A stretch of 64,000 nt of DNA, taken from NCBI GenBank assembly GCA_029204225.1, contig CM055094.1, positions 13,164,813 through 13,228,812 of the forward strand, read 5' to 3'. This document shows, in pieces, positions 11,701 through 21,389 of this stretch. The notes beneath the pieces were generated by a model. That model did no database searches. It was not told the origin of the DNA and worked only from the letters and a program-made list of their open reading frames with translations. A program made the translations under genes and the position numbers. Source of the stretch: Diphasiastrum complanatum (Eukaryota; Streptophyta; Lycopodiopsida; Lycopodiales; Lycopodiaceae). Every line of letters begins with the position of its first letter. Position 1 is the first letter of the stretch.

Positions 11701-13425
11701 TACTAAGTATCAAGGGTCGAACACTGTGCAATACTTTTTTGAGGCTCTTCTGCTCTCCAAAATTCAAAATTCTTTTGTGTAGGGGAAGCCGATGAAGGTA
11801 TTAGGCTTTTCATCAGAGATGGTACCGGTGTTGTTGCATGACTATAAATAGCATGCTCTGTGCAAGTACTGGTAGCCAAATTTCAGCAGTCCAAGCACAG
11901 CGGATGATAATTCAATGAAATTTTGCAGTGTGGTTGTTTGGAAGGGTGTACATTTGCTATGAATGTTCATGTAATCTTTTGGTGTTTATGATTGGAGTTT
12001 TTGTGCTCTTTTGACATGGGATCTTTATTGCTGGAATTTTGGAATGTGGATAGCGTGTGTAATTACATGATGCAGTAATTAGTTACTTGAAACTTAACCA
12101 ATCATGATTTGTTTTGTAGTTGGTTGCTGTGGAGGACATGTGGCAACAGGGCCTTTGTGCTAGCGCATACAAAGGGGGCTGGATAACCAAATATTGGGCC
12201 AACAATACCACTGGAATCATATCTGTGATCTCTCTCTCTCCCCCCAAATACACCTATCATATACATGGCGATGTTTCCATAAAGTTATTTTGAAAAATTG
12301 TCCACATTTGTTTGCATATTTTCAAATGCTTTGTAAGTTTGGTAACATTATGGCATTCCAAAGTGATTCATGTTTTCATTTTATTGTCTGATTGTAATGG
12401 ACAGTTTTAGAGGCAGTTGTTCGTTGCATGGTTTACAACTTTTTTTATGAATTGATTAGTGAATCATGTGAATGTTGTAATCCATAAAATCATGAAAAGA
12501 TTCTGTGAGCCAATTAGGAAAGTTGTCAAGCTCAAGCTTCATTAAGTATGTAGGTGGAAATATCTAAGCATCTAGTCCATGTTATTGATGATGAAGTCTA
12601 TATTGTTGCTCGGTAAACATTTGAACTCAAGATTGTTTGTTAATGGACTTTGTTTGCATAACTCAATTATGAATCTGCTCAGTCTATCACAATCTGATTG
12701 TTTGATTTGGTTTGTAGGTGGAGGATTTTACAGATCGTTCACAGAATTCCGCTCGAGCTGTCAGCAGAAAAGAGTTTGATCGTATCTATCATTGCTTTAA
12801 AACTTCTCTTGCAGTTATTCAAAAGCCATTGATCAATAAACATGATTCAGATGAGCTTATGGGTGTACTATTTGTCTCACATGTTACGCCAGGAAAACGG
12901 CGCTCGGAAGAGCGATTATTGTTTTCAAGAGAAAAGCAACAGAAGCTAGACCCTGCTGCCAGCAGATTGTTACAGCAACCTGCTGATTTAGATGATTTTC
13001 CTGAAAGAGCACGCATGACTAGTGTAAGTCGTGGGTCAATGCAGAGACAGGTTGAGCATATATCAATGTTGAGGCAGGAGCAACTGCATTATCAGCAACC
13101 TCCAGTACCTTATATTACAAACCATTTACAAAGCTTCTCATTGCAGGGTCAAGCTTTTCATGTCCCTCATTACCTGAAACCACAACATGTGGTTTTAGTA
13201 CCCAGTGGCATAGAGCAGTTACCTGACAGGTCATATGTACCTGCTGCAGTGGGCCCTCAGATTGGATTTCCAAGCAACGAGTATGCTCTTTCACAGAAAG
13301 TGTTTGTGCCTGAGCATGTAGAGTATGATGCAAACAGGTATGCCCACCCATACCATCATCCCCACACCCAGGTGCAGCCTTGGCTAAACAGGAAGTCGCA
13401 TATGGGCAACTGGAGAAGAATCTGA
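1816..13425 (+). CDS. Non-canonical poly(A)/terminal uridylyl transferase gene (seven exons, N-terminus not found)
   Basis: Predicted to add nucleotides, most likely uridines, to RNA 3' ends, as plant HESO1/URT1-superfamily enzymes do in RNA decay and small-RNA turnover. Joining seven exons (1816-1974, 2540-2724, 3246-3341, 5603-5648, 6432-6562, 12120-12224, 12718-13425) gives 475 codons without a stop. In order the product shows the FGS nucleotide-binding motif, the catalytic SDLDLS aspartates, PVVKF, the third acidic position in TECDISVEN, the PAP-associated segment (GTLSSFAIILLVAFHLQ, then SPPIFPPF), LFATFFAK, and the nucleotide-recognition signature ISVEDFTDRSQNSARAV. About 170 residues of Gln/His/Pro-rich, probably disordered tail follow. 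The family and core are secure. Uridylyl versus adenylyl specificity, and any closer orthology, are inference. The 5.6-kb intron before the sixth exon is full of transposon remains. Confidence 0.88.
2540..2724 (+). CDS. Transferase exon B: second half of catalytic palm
   Basis: Acceptor TTTCAG, donor GTAAGA. The AT at the start completes the split Asp codon from exon A. It encodes PVVKF, then TECDISVEN with the third catalytic aspartate, and ends in phase 0 after FRQLCFL. Confidence 0.92.
3246..3341 (+). CDS. Transferase exon C: central domain
   Basis: Thirty-two in-phase codons between a TTGCAG acceptor and a GTATTT donor. It encodes KHWAKAQDVN and GTLSSFAIILLVAFHLQ, the conserved start of the central/PAP-associated region in this family. 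Confidence 0.92.
4227..5035. mobile_element. Non-autonomous TIR element inside a transferase intron
   Basis: The ends form a 15-bp imperfect inverted repeat: GTTATAAGTTACTTA at 4227-4241 and its near complement at 5021-5035. Inside each end are subterminal GGAACG/CGTTCC repeats (4270-4300 and 4945-5015), including the palindrome GGAACGCGTTCC. No transposase is recognisable; the overlapping open frames on both strands (4290-4908) are not similar to anything I know. I found no clear target-site duplication, so the superfamily is undetermined. Confidence 0.55.
5603..5648 (+). CDS. Transferase microexon D (46 nt)
   Basis: Encodes TRSPPIFPPFCVFLE plus one base, matching the conserved PP-hydrophobic-PP segment that follows the HLQ of exon C. 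The acceptor is CTCAG. The donor GT is followed at once by a CT microsatellite, so the repeat forms the intron's 5' end. Phases on both sides agree (0 in, 1 out), and the extra base plus GT of exon E makes a Gly codon. Confidence 0.8.
5650..5715 (+). repeat. (CT)33 microsatellite at the splice donor of exon D
   Basis: An uninterrupted CT run that begins with the T of the GT donor. Unlike most CT tracts in this window it has no LINE 3' end next to it. It gives long Leu-Ser open frames in all phases; these are artefacts. Confidence 0.95.
6432..6562 (+). CDS. Transferase exon E
   Basis: Acceptor CAAGCAG, donor GTTGATG. It encodes a charged helix, then INTESVSQLFATFFAK, the conserved LL-x-FF-x-K segment of the central domain. 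It ends in phase 0. Confidence 0.88.
6842..7640 (-). mobile_element. Ty3/Gypsy gag fragment, degenerate
   Basis: On the minus strand, 7426-7270 reads as a Gln-rich gag N-terminal helix (MQQDVFKMSRQQNTMSQEL). 7075-6842 reads KIQLAPLHLDGCAATWWQ, the signature of the retrotransposon gag domain (a hydrophobic helix ending in WW). Stops and frame changes separate the pieces. The forward open frames here (6962-7185) are shadows and not transferase exons. It lies antisense in the 5.6-kb transferase intron. Confidence 0.7.
7641..8559. other. Intronic DNA, probably LTR/leader of the antisense Gypsy copy
   Basis: No coding similarity seen. Its position upstream (on the minus strand) of the gag fragment suggests leader or LTR sequence, but I could not find a second LTR copy. 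Confidence 0.3.
8560..8750. mobile_element. Palindrome-headed repeat carrying the GGCAATATGGGTATCAG motif
   Basis: 8572-8640 is a cluster of nested palindromes (AATCGCGATT, GAAACGCGTTTC, CAGAATCGCG). A T-rich run follows, then GGCAATATGGGTATCAG at 8673-8689 and a stretch (GAAAGCTCTGATTGAGAGCA) that recurs in diverged form near 39404. Probably a non-autonomous DNA transposon; boundaries are uncertain. Confidence 0.5.
8760..9016 (+). mobile_element. LTR 3' part and primer-binding site of an LTR retrotransposon
   Basis: A TATA-like AGTATATAGGG at about 8858 is followed by LTR-like sequence ending in ATAACA at 9004. Next comes TGGTATTAGAAC (9005-9016), close to the TGGTATCAGAGC initiator-Met tRNA primer-binding site of plant Copia elements. 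The LTR start and its partner LTR were not found. Confidence 0.55.
9090..9480 (+). mobile_element. Pyrimidine-rich internal leader of the LTR element
   Basis: About 390 bases very rich in C and T on this strand, following the primer-binding site. Open in more than one frame as Ser/Pro/Leu-rich sequence, so no frame can be called coding with confidence. It could be a low-complexity gag N-terminus or an untranslated leader. It ends at a short CT tract (9463-9480), where an antisense Copia LTR begins. Confidence 0.4.
9484..10282 (-). mobile_element. Antisense Copia-type LTR fragment (same family as 17214-19677)
   Basis: The reverse complement matches the LTR at 18779-19677 along most of its length. 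Shared landmarks include TGCTGGATTATTCTCC at the start (10282), a pair of ACACAGTTTGCAG-like words, CTTAGTATAAATA, and AGCTTAGAGTACGCGG with ATCCGCAA near its end. The last ~300 bp are missing where it meets the CT tract at 9480. It is a solo or truncated LTR in the transferase intron. Confidence 0.75.
10365..10474 (+). repeat. Two-copy direct repeat, 61-bp period
   Basis: Copies at 10365-10413 and 10426-10474 share TATGGAAGTA(C/T)TGGTGTTAT and AAGTGCATGGATCTCGAGG. The function is unknown; it sits just outside the antisense LTR. Confidence 0.8.
10475..12119. other. Intron DNA without recognised features
   Basis: Contains a G-rich run near 11036-11052 and a short open frame at 11230-11478 with no recognisable domain. 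Nothing else is supported. Confidence 0.4.
12120..12224 (+). CDS. Transferase exon F
   Basis: Thirty-five in-phase codons after a GTTTTGTAG acceptor, ending before GTGATC. It encodes WQQGLCASAYKGGWI and ends in ISVE once joined to exon G. Length and spacing match what the family needs between LFATFFAK and VEDFT. Its short size and distance (5.56 kb from exon E) make it easy to miss. Confidence 0.82.
12718..13425 (+). CDS. Transferase last exon G: recognition motif and low-complexity tail
   Basis: Acceptor TTTGTAG. It begins VEDFTDRSQNSARAV, the nucleotide-recognition motif, then a helix (EFDRIYHCFKTSLAVI). After about residue 60 it becomes Gln-, His-, Pro- and Tyr-rich. The simple reading stops at 13423-13425. 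An alternative would splice at CACCCAG/GTGCAG (about 13371) to an acceptor near 13450 and read on to about 13610; transcripts would decide. Confidence 0.85.
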   Translation: MEDFTDRSQNSARAVSRKEFDRIYHCFKTSLAVIQKPLINKHDSDELMGVLFVSHVTPGKRRSEERLLFSREKQQKLDPAASRLLQQPADLDDFPERARMTSVSRGSMQRQVEHISMLRQEQLHYQQPPVPYITNHLQSFSLQGQAFHVPHYLKPQHVVLVPSGIEQLPDRSYVPAAVGPQIGFPSNEYALSQKVFVPEHVEYDANRYAHPYHHPHTQVQPWLNRKSHMGNWRRI

Positions 13426-14435
13426 CATACATACTTCCTTTGTTACAGGCCATTGGTCCAAGACAATCACCCCATGATATGGACTCATATGGCAACTTGA
13501 CATGGAATGAGCTAACCTTATCTGAATCGTGCAAACTTTGTAATATAATCAGCTTGGATGGTTCTAGGGAAGCAGATTGGAAAGGGAGTTCACTGACAAG
13601 TGCAACATAGCGAATTATGCCATCATTTTATGGTAGGACTTGACAATGTCTGCTAGTGCCAAAAAGGTCATCAAAACATGACTGCTCATTTCTGTTAGAG
13701 CGAATGGAGATATTCCTTGAATAGAAACATTTATTCAGTAGTTTGTTTATGAAGCTCTTCAGCCGGGCAAAGCTGGCTTTAGTGGGCAAGAATGTGCTCT
13801 CCTGATAACGGTTCTTGGACTATGTCTGTGTGTACACAACTAGCGTTGTGGATTTATCTAGTGTTGAATTTGGCTTGGTTCTGGTTTGTGAATACAAAAT
13901 TTTGAAGTTCAGGGAACACCTTTGGGCGCAAGTGGGAGAATGTTATGAATTAGTAATGCATGTTGAAATGAAAAAATGTCATTCCAGCTTTTCTGCTCTC
14001 TTGTGAATAAGTCTGCCATACCTTAGAAATGCAAGTTTGGCAGATGAACTTTTTTCTCAATGATGATTTGTTTTTTCCAGTTCTATGAAACAATCTTTCT
14101 AAGGTGGTACAATTGCCTTCGTGACTTTCCTTTTCTGGTTTTTTGGAAACTGATGTAACTTCACATTTGAGATGGCCTCAGGTGTACTAGTCTAGTACAC
14201 ATTGTCAGTCAGCGTCAGGAAAGAGATTCTTATATTTGGCTCATATGACATGTATTTACTCTTTTATTCTTGAACTACAGGCTCTTTGGAAGGAAAAGTC
14301 TTCCTAATAAGATTAGCAGCCATATAAGTTCAGCTTGAGAAAAGGAATGAAGGAGCTGTCCGATCTCTGTTTTGCTTTTGGTTTGAGGTGCTTGTAACTA
14401 GATAAAAACAAAAATGGAATCTGTTATTATGTTCA
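13426..14435 (+). other. Probable 3' untranslated region of the transferase gene
   Basis: AT-rich DNA with no recognisable coding or transposon similarity, running from the stop codon to the first good AATAAA. About 1 kb is long for a plant 3' UTR but not unusual. Confidence 0.45.
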
Positions 14436-14441
14436 AATAAA
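14436..14441 (+). terminator. AATAAA polyadenylation signal candidate
   Basis: A canonical AATAAA about 1 kb after the transferase stop codon. It is the first exact match that I noted downstream on this strand. Confidence 0.4.
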
Positions 14442-14845
14442 GACCACAGGAGTATAGCACATCCTACCACATATATGCTTTAGGTGACACAGATTAAGCC
14501 ACATTGCATGATAACTTAATGCATAGAATGTGACCTTTCATGGCTTTGAAAATGGAACGGACTCCAGAGTTCTGCATGACACAGAATAGACATGTACGGA
14601 ATGCCATTTGGTACACATTTTGTTCCGTTTCATAAAATATGCACATTTTGTATCAACTGTGCCTTTCTAATATATATTCAGATAAGGAAAAACCCTTGTA
14701 AGCCAAGATATTTGGCTCTCAAAAAATCATAAAATTAGTGGCGAAAAATTATTGAGACGCGTTTTGTATTGCAAAATTGTCAAGAAAAATACATCATAAT
14801 CAATTTTAGCTAATCTTATTGCCAAAAATGTGTCATAAAGTATAT

Positions 14846-14896
14846 GGAGAGAGAGAGAGAGCGAGCGAGCGAGAGCCAGAGCCCTAAACCCTAAAT
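14846..14896 (+). repeat. GA/GAGC microsatellite and telo-box
   Basis: (GA)n with GAGC interruptions is followed by CCCTAAACCCTAAA (14882-14895), two plant telomere units. Such telo-boxes occur in 5' regions of plant genes, but no gene start is recognisable next to it here. Confidence 0.7.
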
Positions 14897-16080
14897 CATG
14901 ATCAATCCCCACGTTGTGAACCTTGATAGATCGGTTTAGTGATCTCGGGAGAAACCGAGGGAGATACAAGACTAATTTGGTCAAGTTCAAGGGCTCCCTC
15001 TTTGCATGCTCTCTCCTCCCTATGCAAATATACCCAATCAAATACTTGAAATTTTCAATGAGTTTAGTTCAAATTATAATGTCATGCCCAATCATGTATA
15101 CGTTGGACAATAATATCCTTTGCTAATTGAAATATTTTTAGCATATCATTAAGAAATTTGTATCATCAGGAACTTAACTAATCTTCTATTTTGAATTGGA
15201 ATCCTTACAAAACAAAAACAACTGTAACCAATAGTTAAATGCGTGTGACTATTATAAGCACAACTCATCTAAAGGGAGGTACCATTTCCACACAAATTAC
15301 TTTGGTGAGACATACGCTCGAATCATGCCCTCCATTTGAAACTTTGCTTACTTTTATTTCTTTTGATCCTTTTGAATCTAATGGTCGAACAAAGAGAACA
15401 AACATAGATACCATAGACCAAAAGTGTTTTATGCATGCTCATTGAGAATGTTACCAACAATATCAATCTAGAATTTCACCTAGATATCTTAGGTGTCACC
15501 AACTCCAATACCAAAGAGTTATTCAATAACATAACAATATTTTTGGTCCTTAATATCTAGCGCATAATAAATTTCTTTGAGATATTATAGATTATTTTCT
15601 TAACAGGAATAGACCTACAACCTTATGCTATAGAAAAAAAGATCACGAAATATTGCAATTAAGCAAGCATCCAGGTACATATCAGATTCGTGACTAAAAT
15701 TTTTCATACACACTACACCCATGATGAATAGTGCCACTTCACAGTGATGTGTGTGTATTCCACGTGGCTCCATGGCCTCACACGTGTGGGACCCTACCTA
15801 TGTACATTTTACATGGTTTTGATCAAGCTAGATTTGCCAATTTTTTAGCAATTTCTCACACTCCTCAAATTTAGCTTGATCTATTTACAACTCTCTTTGC
15901 TAGATGAATGAATAGTTTTAGAAGTGTCTAAAAAATCCAACTACAAACAAAGAACTTTTGAGACTCCAATAGAGAATGATGTCCATGAAGGATCTTTCAC
16001 CACCTCTTAAACGATCCCTTACAACATGTTCCATGAATGTGTCTATATACATGTAGCACACTTGAAAAACTATACATCAT
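14897..16080. other. AT-rich intergenic DNA, no gene seen
   Basis: No coding, RNA-gene or clear repeat signal beyond its closeness to the Gypsy pol fragment that starts at about 16085 on the minus strand. Confidence 0.4.
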
Positions 16081-16084
16081 GCCA

Positions 16085-17204
16085 AGACATGGATTTTTTT
16101 GTTGGTACTTTCAGCCTGTCCATTGGCTTGTGGGTTATAGGGCGTACTATGCTTGATCAGTAACTGGTCTATCAATGCTCAGATGGTTTTGTTTAGGAAG
16201 TGTGTCTCCCTATTTGACACGACTCCAAATCTCCCTATGACTTGTTCTAGTAGAAACCATGTGGTCTCTTTCACGTTATCCTTGGCAATGGCCCTTGCTT
16301 CTGCCCACTTCGTGAAATAGTCTGTGGCGATTATGATGTAATGCTTTCGTCTAGAGGACACAGGATGTACTGGACCAATAAAGTCTAGCACCTACTTTTC
16401 AAAGGGCAACTGTGCTTGTATCATAATCAGTGCTCGTGTTCTATTTACATTCAGCTCCACTCGTTGGCAAATATCACAACTCTTTGCATAGGTATAAGAG
16501 TCTTTAAATACCGTGGGCCACCAGTAACTAGCCCTTAACAGTTTTTGGGACAAAGTGTACTCCACAAGCGGATTCGTGACACTCTCCTAATATAAACATG
16601 GCCTCATCGAAGGTTACGCAGCGTTGATAAAGGCCCTCCACTCCTTTTCGTTATTAAATGCCACCAATCAAGCGTAAGGCTTGTAGTAGTAAATTTCTTT
16701 TTTCCTACGGTGTCATTAACTCAGGTAATTCTGTTGTAGACAAGTAAGTCGTCATAGTACTATACCATTCTGGGATCATGGGGATATCTATTTTCAACAA
16801 GTCCCTCACATGGTCGTTCTCCCAATCATCCTGTCATTGGTTAGGCATCCTATCTCGCACATACAATCATTCAAGCCTTGTAATCGAGGGGGTTTGCTAT
16901 GTAATTTATAGTCAAATTCTTGTAATGAAAGTATCCACTTTATAAGTCGTTCTGGTGGTTCTAGTCTGTTTAGTAACATGGTGACTGCCTCACCCTTTGT
17001 AAAGAGGATCACCTGTCGATGCAACAAGTAGCGTCGAAATTTTGAGGTGGCATATGCCAGTCCTAAACAGATTCGCTCGACTTTGGTATGATTTAGTTCC
17101 GTTGCTTTCAATTTTCTTCCTACAAAGATGATTGGATGATAGATTTTGTCCCAGACTTGTGCTAGACAACAATTGATGCATGTTTCGGTGGTGCTAGTAA
17201 ACAC
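16085..17204 (-). mobile_element. Ty3/Gypsy pol fragment: RNase H, zinc-binding and integrase core
   Basis: Read on the minus strand from 17204: an RNase H-like segment (HPIIFVGRKLKATELNH, then ERLIKWILSLQEFDY); an integrase zinc-binding stretch (SYWWPTVFKDS, CDICQR, about 16530-16450); the integrase core LDFIGPVHPVSSRRKHYIII and TDYFTKWAEA (16391-16180); and NPQANGQAEST carrying the catalytic Glu (about 16130). The second core Asp position reads VSNRETHF instead of the usual SDRGTHF, and stops interrupt the frame, so it is dead. It joins directly to a truncated Copia LTR at 17214. Confidence 0.85.
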
Positions 17205-17213
17205 GTAAAATGG

Positions 17214-17934
17214 CCTATAGCAAGTAAATTTCTAGGAAGTACTAGCTGGATGGATGCCAACTCACTATGGCCAACTGGCCATTAAGATCTACGACCTAAT
17301 TAGCTGTCCTACTGGACATGCCTCATTTTTCTTAGTATAAATAGCTAATCATACTTCTATTATTTCTAATGCTTTTCAAAAGTATTCATAAAGTATTGTA
17401 GCAGCTCTCTCAAGCTTTCAAGCTTGAACACTCTTGAGCATTCTAGCTCATTTCTTTAGAATTCATTTCGAGTTTTGCTATTAGCACTTATAGCTTATTA
17501 GCGAAAGCGTAATTCAGACAGAGTTTCAGTTACTCAGAGATAATTTAGAGTACGCGGTTTATATCCGCAATTGTCTTGTGCTCATCATCATCTATTTCAT
17601 GCTGAATCAATTTATCCTTTATTGCGTTCAATATTATATCAGACTGTATGTATCTTTGTAATTGTTTTGTAGCTGATAAAGCTCATATTGCTTTTGTTTG
17701 ATAATTCATTACTTTATTGTTTGGCTACGTAATCACTGTAGTATTGATGATTTCAAGCTAGTTACTATTGAAAGTGTTTTTGTCATCATGTTTTTTTCAA
17801 TATTGATAGCGTAGTCATGTTTTATTCAATATTGATAGGCGTAGTCATGCATTAGAAAGCATGTTCCATTCCGCTGCGCTCAATAAGTTTCACTGCCTTC
17901 GACTTGTCATATTTGCTATCACCTCTTTCCAACA
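17214..17934 (+). mobile_element. Copia LTR, left copy, truncated at its start
   Basis: Matches 18999-19677 (from CCTATAGCAAGTAAATTTC on) and ends in CTTTCCAACA. The first ~220 bp present in the right LTR are missing and replaced by the antisense Gypsy fragment. CTTAGTATAAATA is a plausible TATA region. Confidence 0.85.
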
Positions 17935-18778
17935 TGGGTTTGCACTTATTATTCTCAATATATCAGACACTCAGATTGGCCACATAGCTGAAGGTCAGAC
18001 CTCGAAAATTAATATTTGTCTAGCTCTCATAAAGTTTTCAAATTCTTCTACAAACATGTTTTATAAATTTGAGCCATTTATTTTGATATAATGTCAAGCA
18101 AAATATGCTGTCAAAAACATGCAAACATACTTATCAAATTTTAATTTTTACACATGTGAGTGTTTATCACCACAATCATCACTATTGAGTGATTCGTACC
18201 TGCCTCGATATAAAATACAATCTTTTGGACATGCATGAGATTGCTTGTAGTCCATCCTGTTGGAAAGAGGTGATAAGATAAAAAATAGAGACAAATCGAA
18301 GTAGGTAAATGAATTATCGAGCAGGAGATGTAGACACTCGTAAATCCACTTCCGGATTTACATTCTTCCTCAACAATTTCTATTTCATGGAACAATCGCA
18401 AGCAAACTTCGATAGCTCTATCTTCCACTTAATTTGAATATATCACAGCCTCTCAAGCTAAACAATATGGTTGAGAAACTTACTTTCAGATATTAGTCTG
18501 AATCAAAATATGCTTCGACAATTCTATTTTGTGATTATCAAAGTGCCATTGCTTTATCAACCAACCCTAGATTCATTCTAGGAGTAAGCACATTGAAATT
18601 AGGTCTCAGTATGTCAGAAGCAAAGTTCTCAACAAAGAGGTTGACTTGCAGTACTGTCGAACACAATATATGACAACGAATATTTTTACTAAAGCATTAA
18701 GCTTGGGTGCACACAAGAAATTTTGTGCAGAACTAAGTTTGAAGGTCAAAGCATTCATGGATTCAGATTAAGGGAGAG
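17935..18778 (+). mobile_element. Copia internal remnant: end of RNase H and polypurine tract
   Basis: From about 18594 an open frame reads HIEIRSQYVRSKVLNKEVDL, then YCRTQYMTTNIFTKALSLG, the conserved C-terminus of Copia polymerase (RNase H). It ends at a stop just before the AGGGAGAG polypurine tract (18771-18778). Gag, protease, integrase and RT are missing, so most of the interior has been deleted. The sequence right after the left LTR (TGGGTTTGCAC) is a poor primer-binding site. Confidence 0.8.
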
Positions 18779-19677
18779 TGTTGGATTGTTCTCTTGATTA
18801 TCAACTAATCGATCTTTTAATCTTCATCCACTTATTATCCAGTTCTGCAGTTTTATGCATGTTTCTACACAGTTTGCAAAAAATATTCGAGAATCGCTCA
18901 CAAGTGGCTTTGACATATCGGACATCATCCGACAAATCTTATTGAATAAAAGACAGTTCATTGTTCCCCTTGAATTAAAACTAAAGACTTGCCCTAACCC
19001 TATAGCAAGTAAATTTCCAAGAAGTACTAGCTGGATGGATGTCAGCTCACTATGGCCAACTAGCCATTAAGATTTACGACCTAATTAGTTGTCCTACTGG
19101 ACGAGCCGCATTTTGCTTAGTATAAATAATGGATCATACTTATACTATTTCTAATGCTTTTCGAAAGTATTCATAGAGTATTGTAGTAGCTCTCTCAAGC
19201 TTTTAAACTTGAACACTCTTGAGTATTTTAGCTCAGTTCTTTAGAGTTCATTTAGAGTTTTGCTTTTAGCCCTTACTGCTTATCAACAGTCAAACAGAGT
19301 TTCAGATACTCAGAGATAGCTTAGAGTACGCGATTTCTATCCGCAATTGTCTTGTGCTCATCATCATCTGTTTTATGCTGAATCAATCTATCCTTTATTT
19401 ATATCAGAATGTATGCATCTCTGTGATTGTTTTGTAGCTGATAAATTTCATATTGTTTTTGTTTGTGACTGCATACTTTATTGTTTGGCTACGTAATCAC
19501 TGTAGTACTGACAATTTCAAGTTAGTTACTATAAGATTGAACGTGTTTATGTCATTATGTTTTGTTCAATATTGATAGGCGTAGTCACGCATTAGGAAAG
19601 CAGGTTCCATTCCGCTGCGCTCGATAAGTTGTTCACTGCCTTCGACTTGTCGTTATTGCTATCACCTCTTTCCAACA
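18779..19677 (+). mobile_element. Copia LTR, right copy, complete (899 bp)
   Basis: Begins TGTTGGA immediately after the polypurine tract and ends TCCAACA, a perfect 7-bp terminal inverted repeat with TG...CA ends. It is homologous to 17214-17934 in direct orientation and to 9484-10282 in inverse orientation. Confidence 0.88.
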
Positions 19678-21026
19678 ATTTTTTCCATTGTAATACACTT
19701 TTTGAGCTTATTTTCAATTGGTCAAAGCTTGTCTGATTTGTGTTGCTTGAAGTGTCAAAATTGGTTTTCAGATTTGATTGCTCCATAGAAGCGCACTTTG
19801 AAGCATTAGAATGGATAGGGCAACATATATGTCATTTCACCTATAAATCTTCTAAATATCAACTGTAGAAGCCTGTCCGGACGCAGTATATTAAGACCAT
19901 TTTTGGTTGGAACAGGCTTCTAAGGTTTGTATACAATTCAATAACATCATACTTTACTAGTTTTTGAGCAGAAAAACTGTTTGGCGTTCTCATACATAAG
20001 CTCTAGTTACACCAAGATGAAGAACATTGAATAGGTTAACGGTGTACCTTGTAAAAAAAAGCAATCAAGGGCATCATAGACGAATCAACTCTTACTCCTT
20101 TAGACAAATCTACTCCTTTAGACAATTCTATTCCTGCTCTTTGTAACTGTGGGGAATGACCATGCCTCGTTATTTCTTTCTTTCTTAAAATGTTTTGCAT
20201 AAGCATTTCAAAAGAAATTTTCTTTTCCCTTTTGGATATGCGGAAATTTAAGAATGTGGTATAGTTCTTCTACATAAATTTTACATAAGTTTTTTGAACG
20301 GTATTAACGACTTCTCAAACCCCATATTTTTTGCTTCTTTAAGTTGGTCGTAACCAACCTGTAATTTTTGTTCTCAAAAATTCGAATTCATTAGACCTTT
20401 GAAAGAAACCATAGACTAGTGCACTACATACAGAATCTGCATGTCCTTTTGAGGAAAGTATGGCGTCAGAGGAAAAAACTAGCTTGCTACATCTTTAAAA
20501 AGATGCTTTTATATTTTGAAAAAGATAATTGGTTTGACCAGATATTTTCTAGGATTAGCAACCTCCAGACAAATGAAAAACCTTCCCCAGCTACAGTAAC
20601 TACAGTAATTTTTGGCTGTGTTCCTCATCATGTCTGGTGTGATAAGAGAGGATGAATTCTCTTGCTACTCTAGACGTATACGTAAGAAATGCATATCAAT
20701 ACTAGCTAATAAAATTCCACGTAGTGATTTTGCTGATAATATATTGCTAGTTGTGTAACAGCCAACCTTTATCTTCAGAAATTGTTTTCAAGTACTGAGT
20801 GAATGGCAAGTGCCTCACTTTAATCTCTTGCACATGCCAGTTCCAATATATCTTACATATTCTCGGATCAATTTTTTGCCTTGGGTCTCAAAAAAAAGAA
20901 TTAAAAAACTGACAAATGCGTGTGGTATCACACTCTCTGTGCATGCTTAGCACAATGTCATAGTCTCTTTCTTCTTACTTGGATAGATTTTTGTGTCAAT
21001 AACCTTGCAAAGCAGATTTTGCACAT
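19678..21026. other. Intergenic DNA between the convergent genes
   Basis: AT-rich, with no gene recognised. It includes a small inverted repeat, AGAAGCCTGT at 19867-19876 and ACAGGCTTCT at 19912-19921 (10-bp perfect stem, 35-nt loop), and presumably the 3' UTR of the NHX gene near 21000. Confidence 0.4.
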
Positions 21027-21389
21027 CTAAGCTATGAAAGGATTTTCGAGGGGGCCATCCACATCACCTCTACTTGGCGAACCTGGAACACATGGAACAA
21101 AACCTCGCCCTCCAAAAACAGGCCTCATGTAGCTGTTATCAAAGTACCGCCAGAGTTTATGGATTGTTGATGTGGGAGCATGTAACAGCATTGATAAACT
21201 ACTTCTTCTAAGGAGGCCATACACAACAACACTTCCATCTTCATGCTCTCCATTCGCTAAGAAGGGATTTTGAATATCTGTATCAAGATCTTCCACTTTT
21301 GGAGATGACGTTTCTGAATTTTCACTTGCATAACTTAGATTATGAGGAAGGATGAGGGCTATTAGTGGTTTTGTCATTATTCCAAAAAC
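21027..21389 (-). CDS. NHX: NHX last exon: cytosolic/luminal C-terminal tail
   Basis: Acceptor TGTTTAG; stop TAG at 21029-21027. It begins VFGIMTKPLI, then a variable acidic stretch (VEDLDTDIQNPF) and the conserved tail with LRRSSLSMLLHAPTSTIH and MRPVFGGRGFVP. In class I NHX proteins this tail is the regulatory, calmodulin-binding region. Confidence 0.96.
   Translation of the reverse strand, partial: VFGIMTKPLIALILPHNLSYASENSETSSPKVEDLDTDIQNPFLANGEHEDGSVVVYGLLRRSSLSMLLHAPTSTIHKLWRYFDNSYMRPVFGGRGFVPCVPGSPSRGDVDGPLENPFIA

Noticed and set aside
14882-14895. CCCTAAACCCTAAA as an interstitial telomere
   Set aside because: Only two units; better described as a telo-box or chance match.
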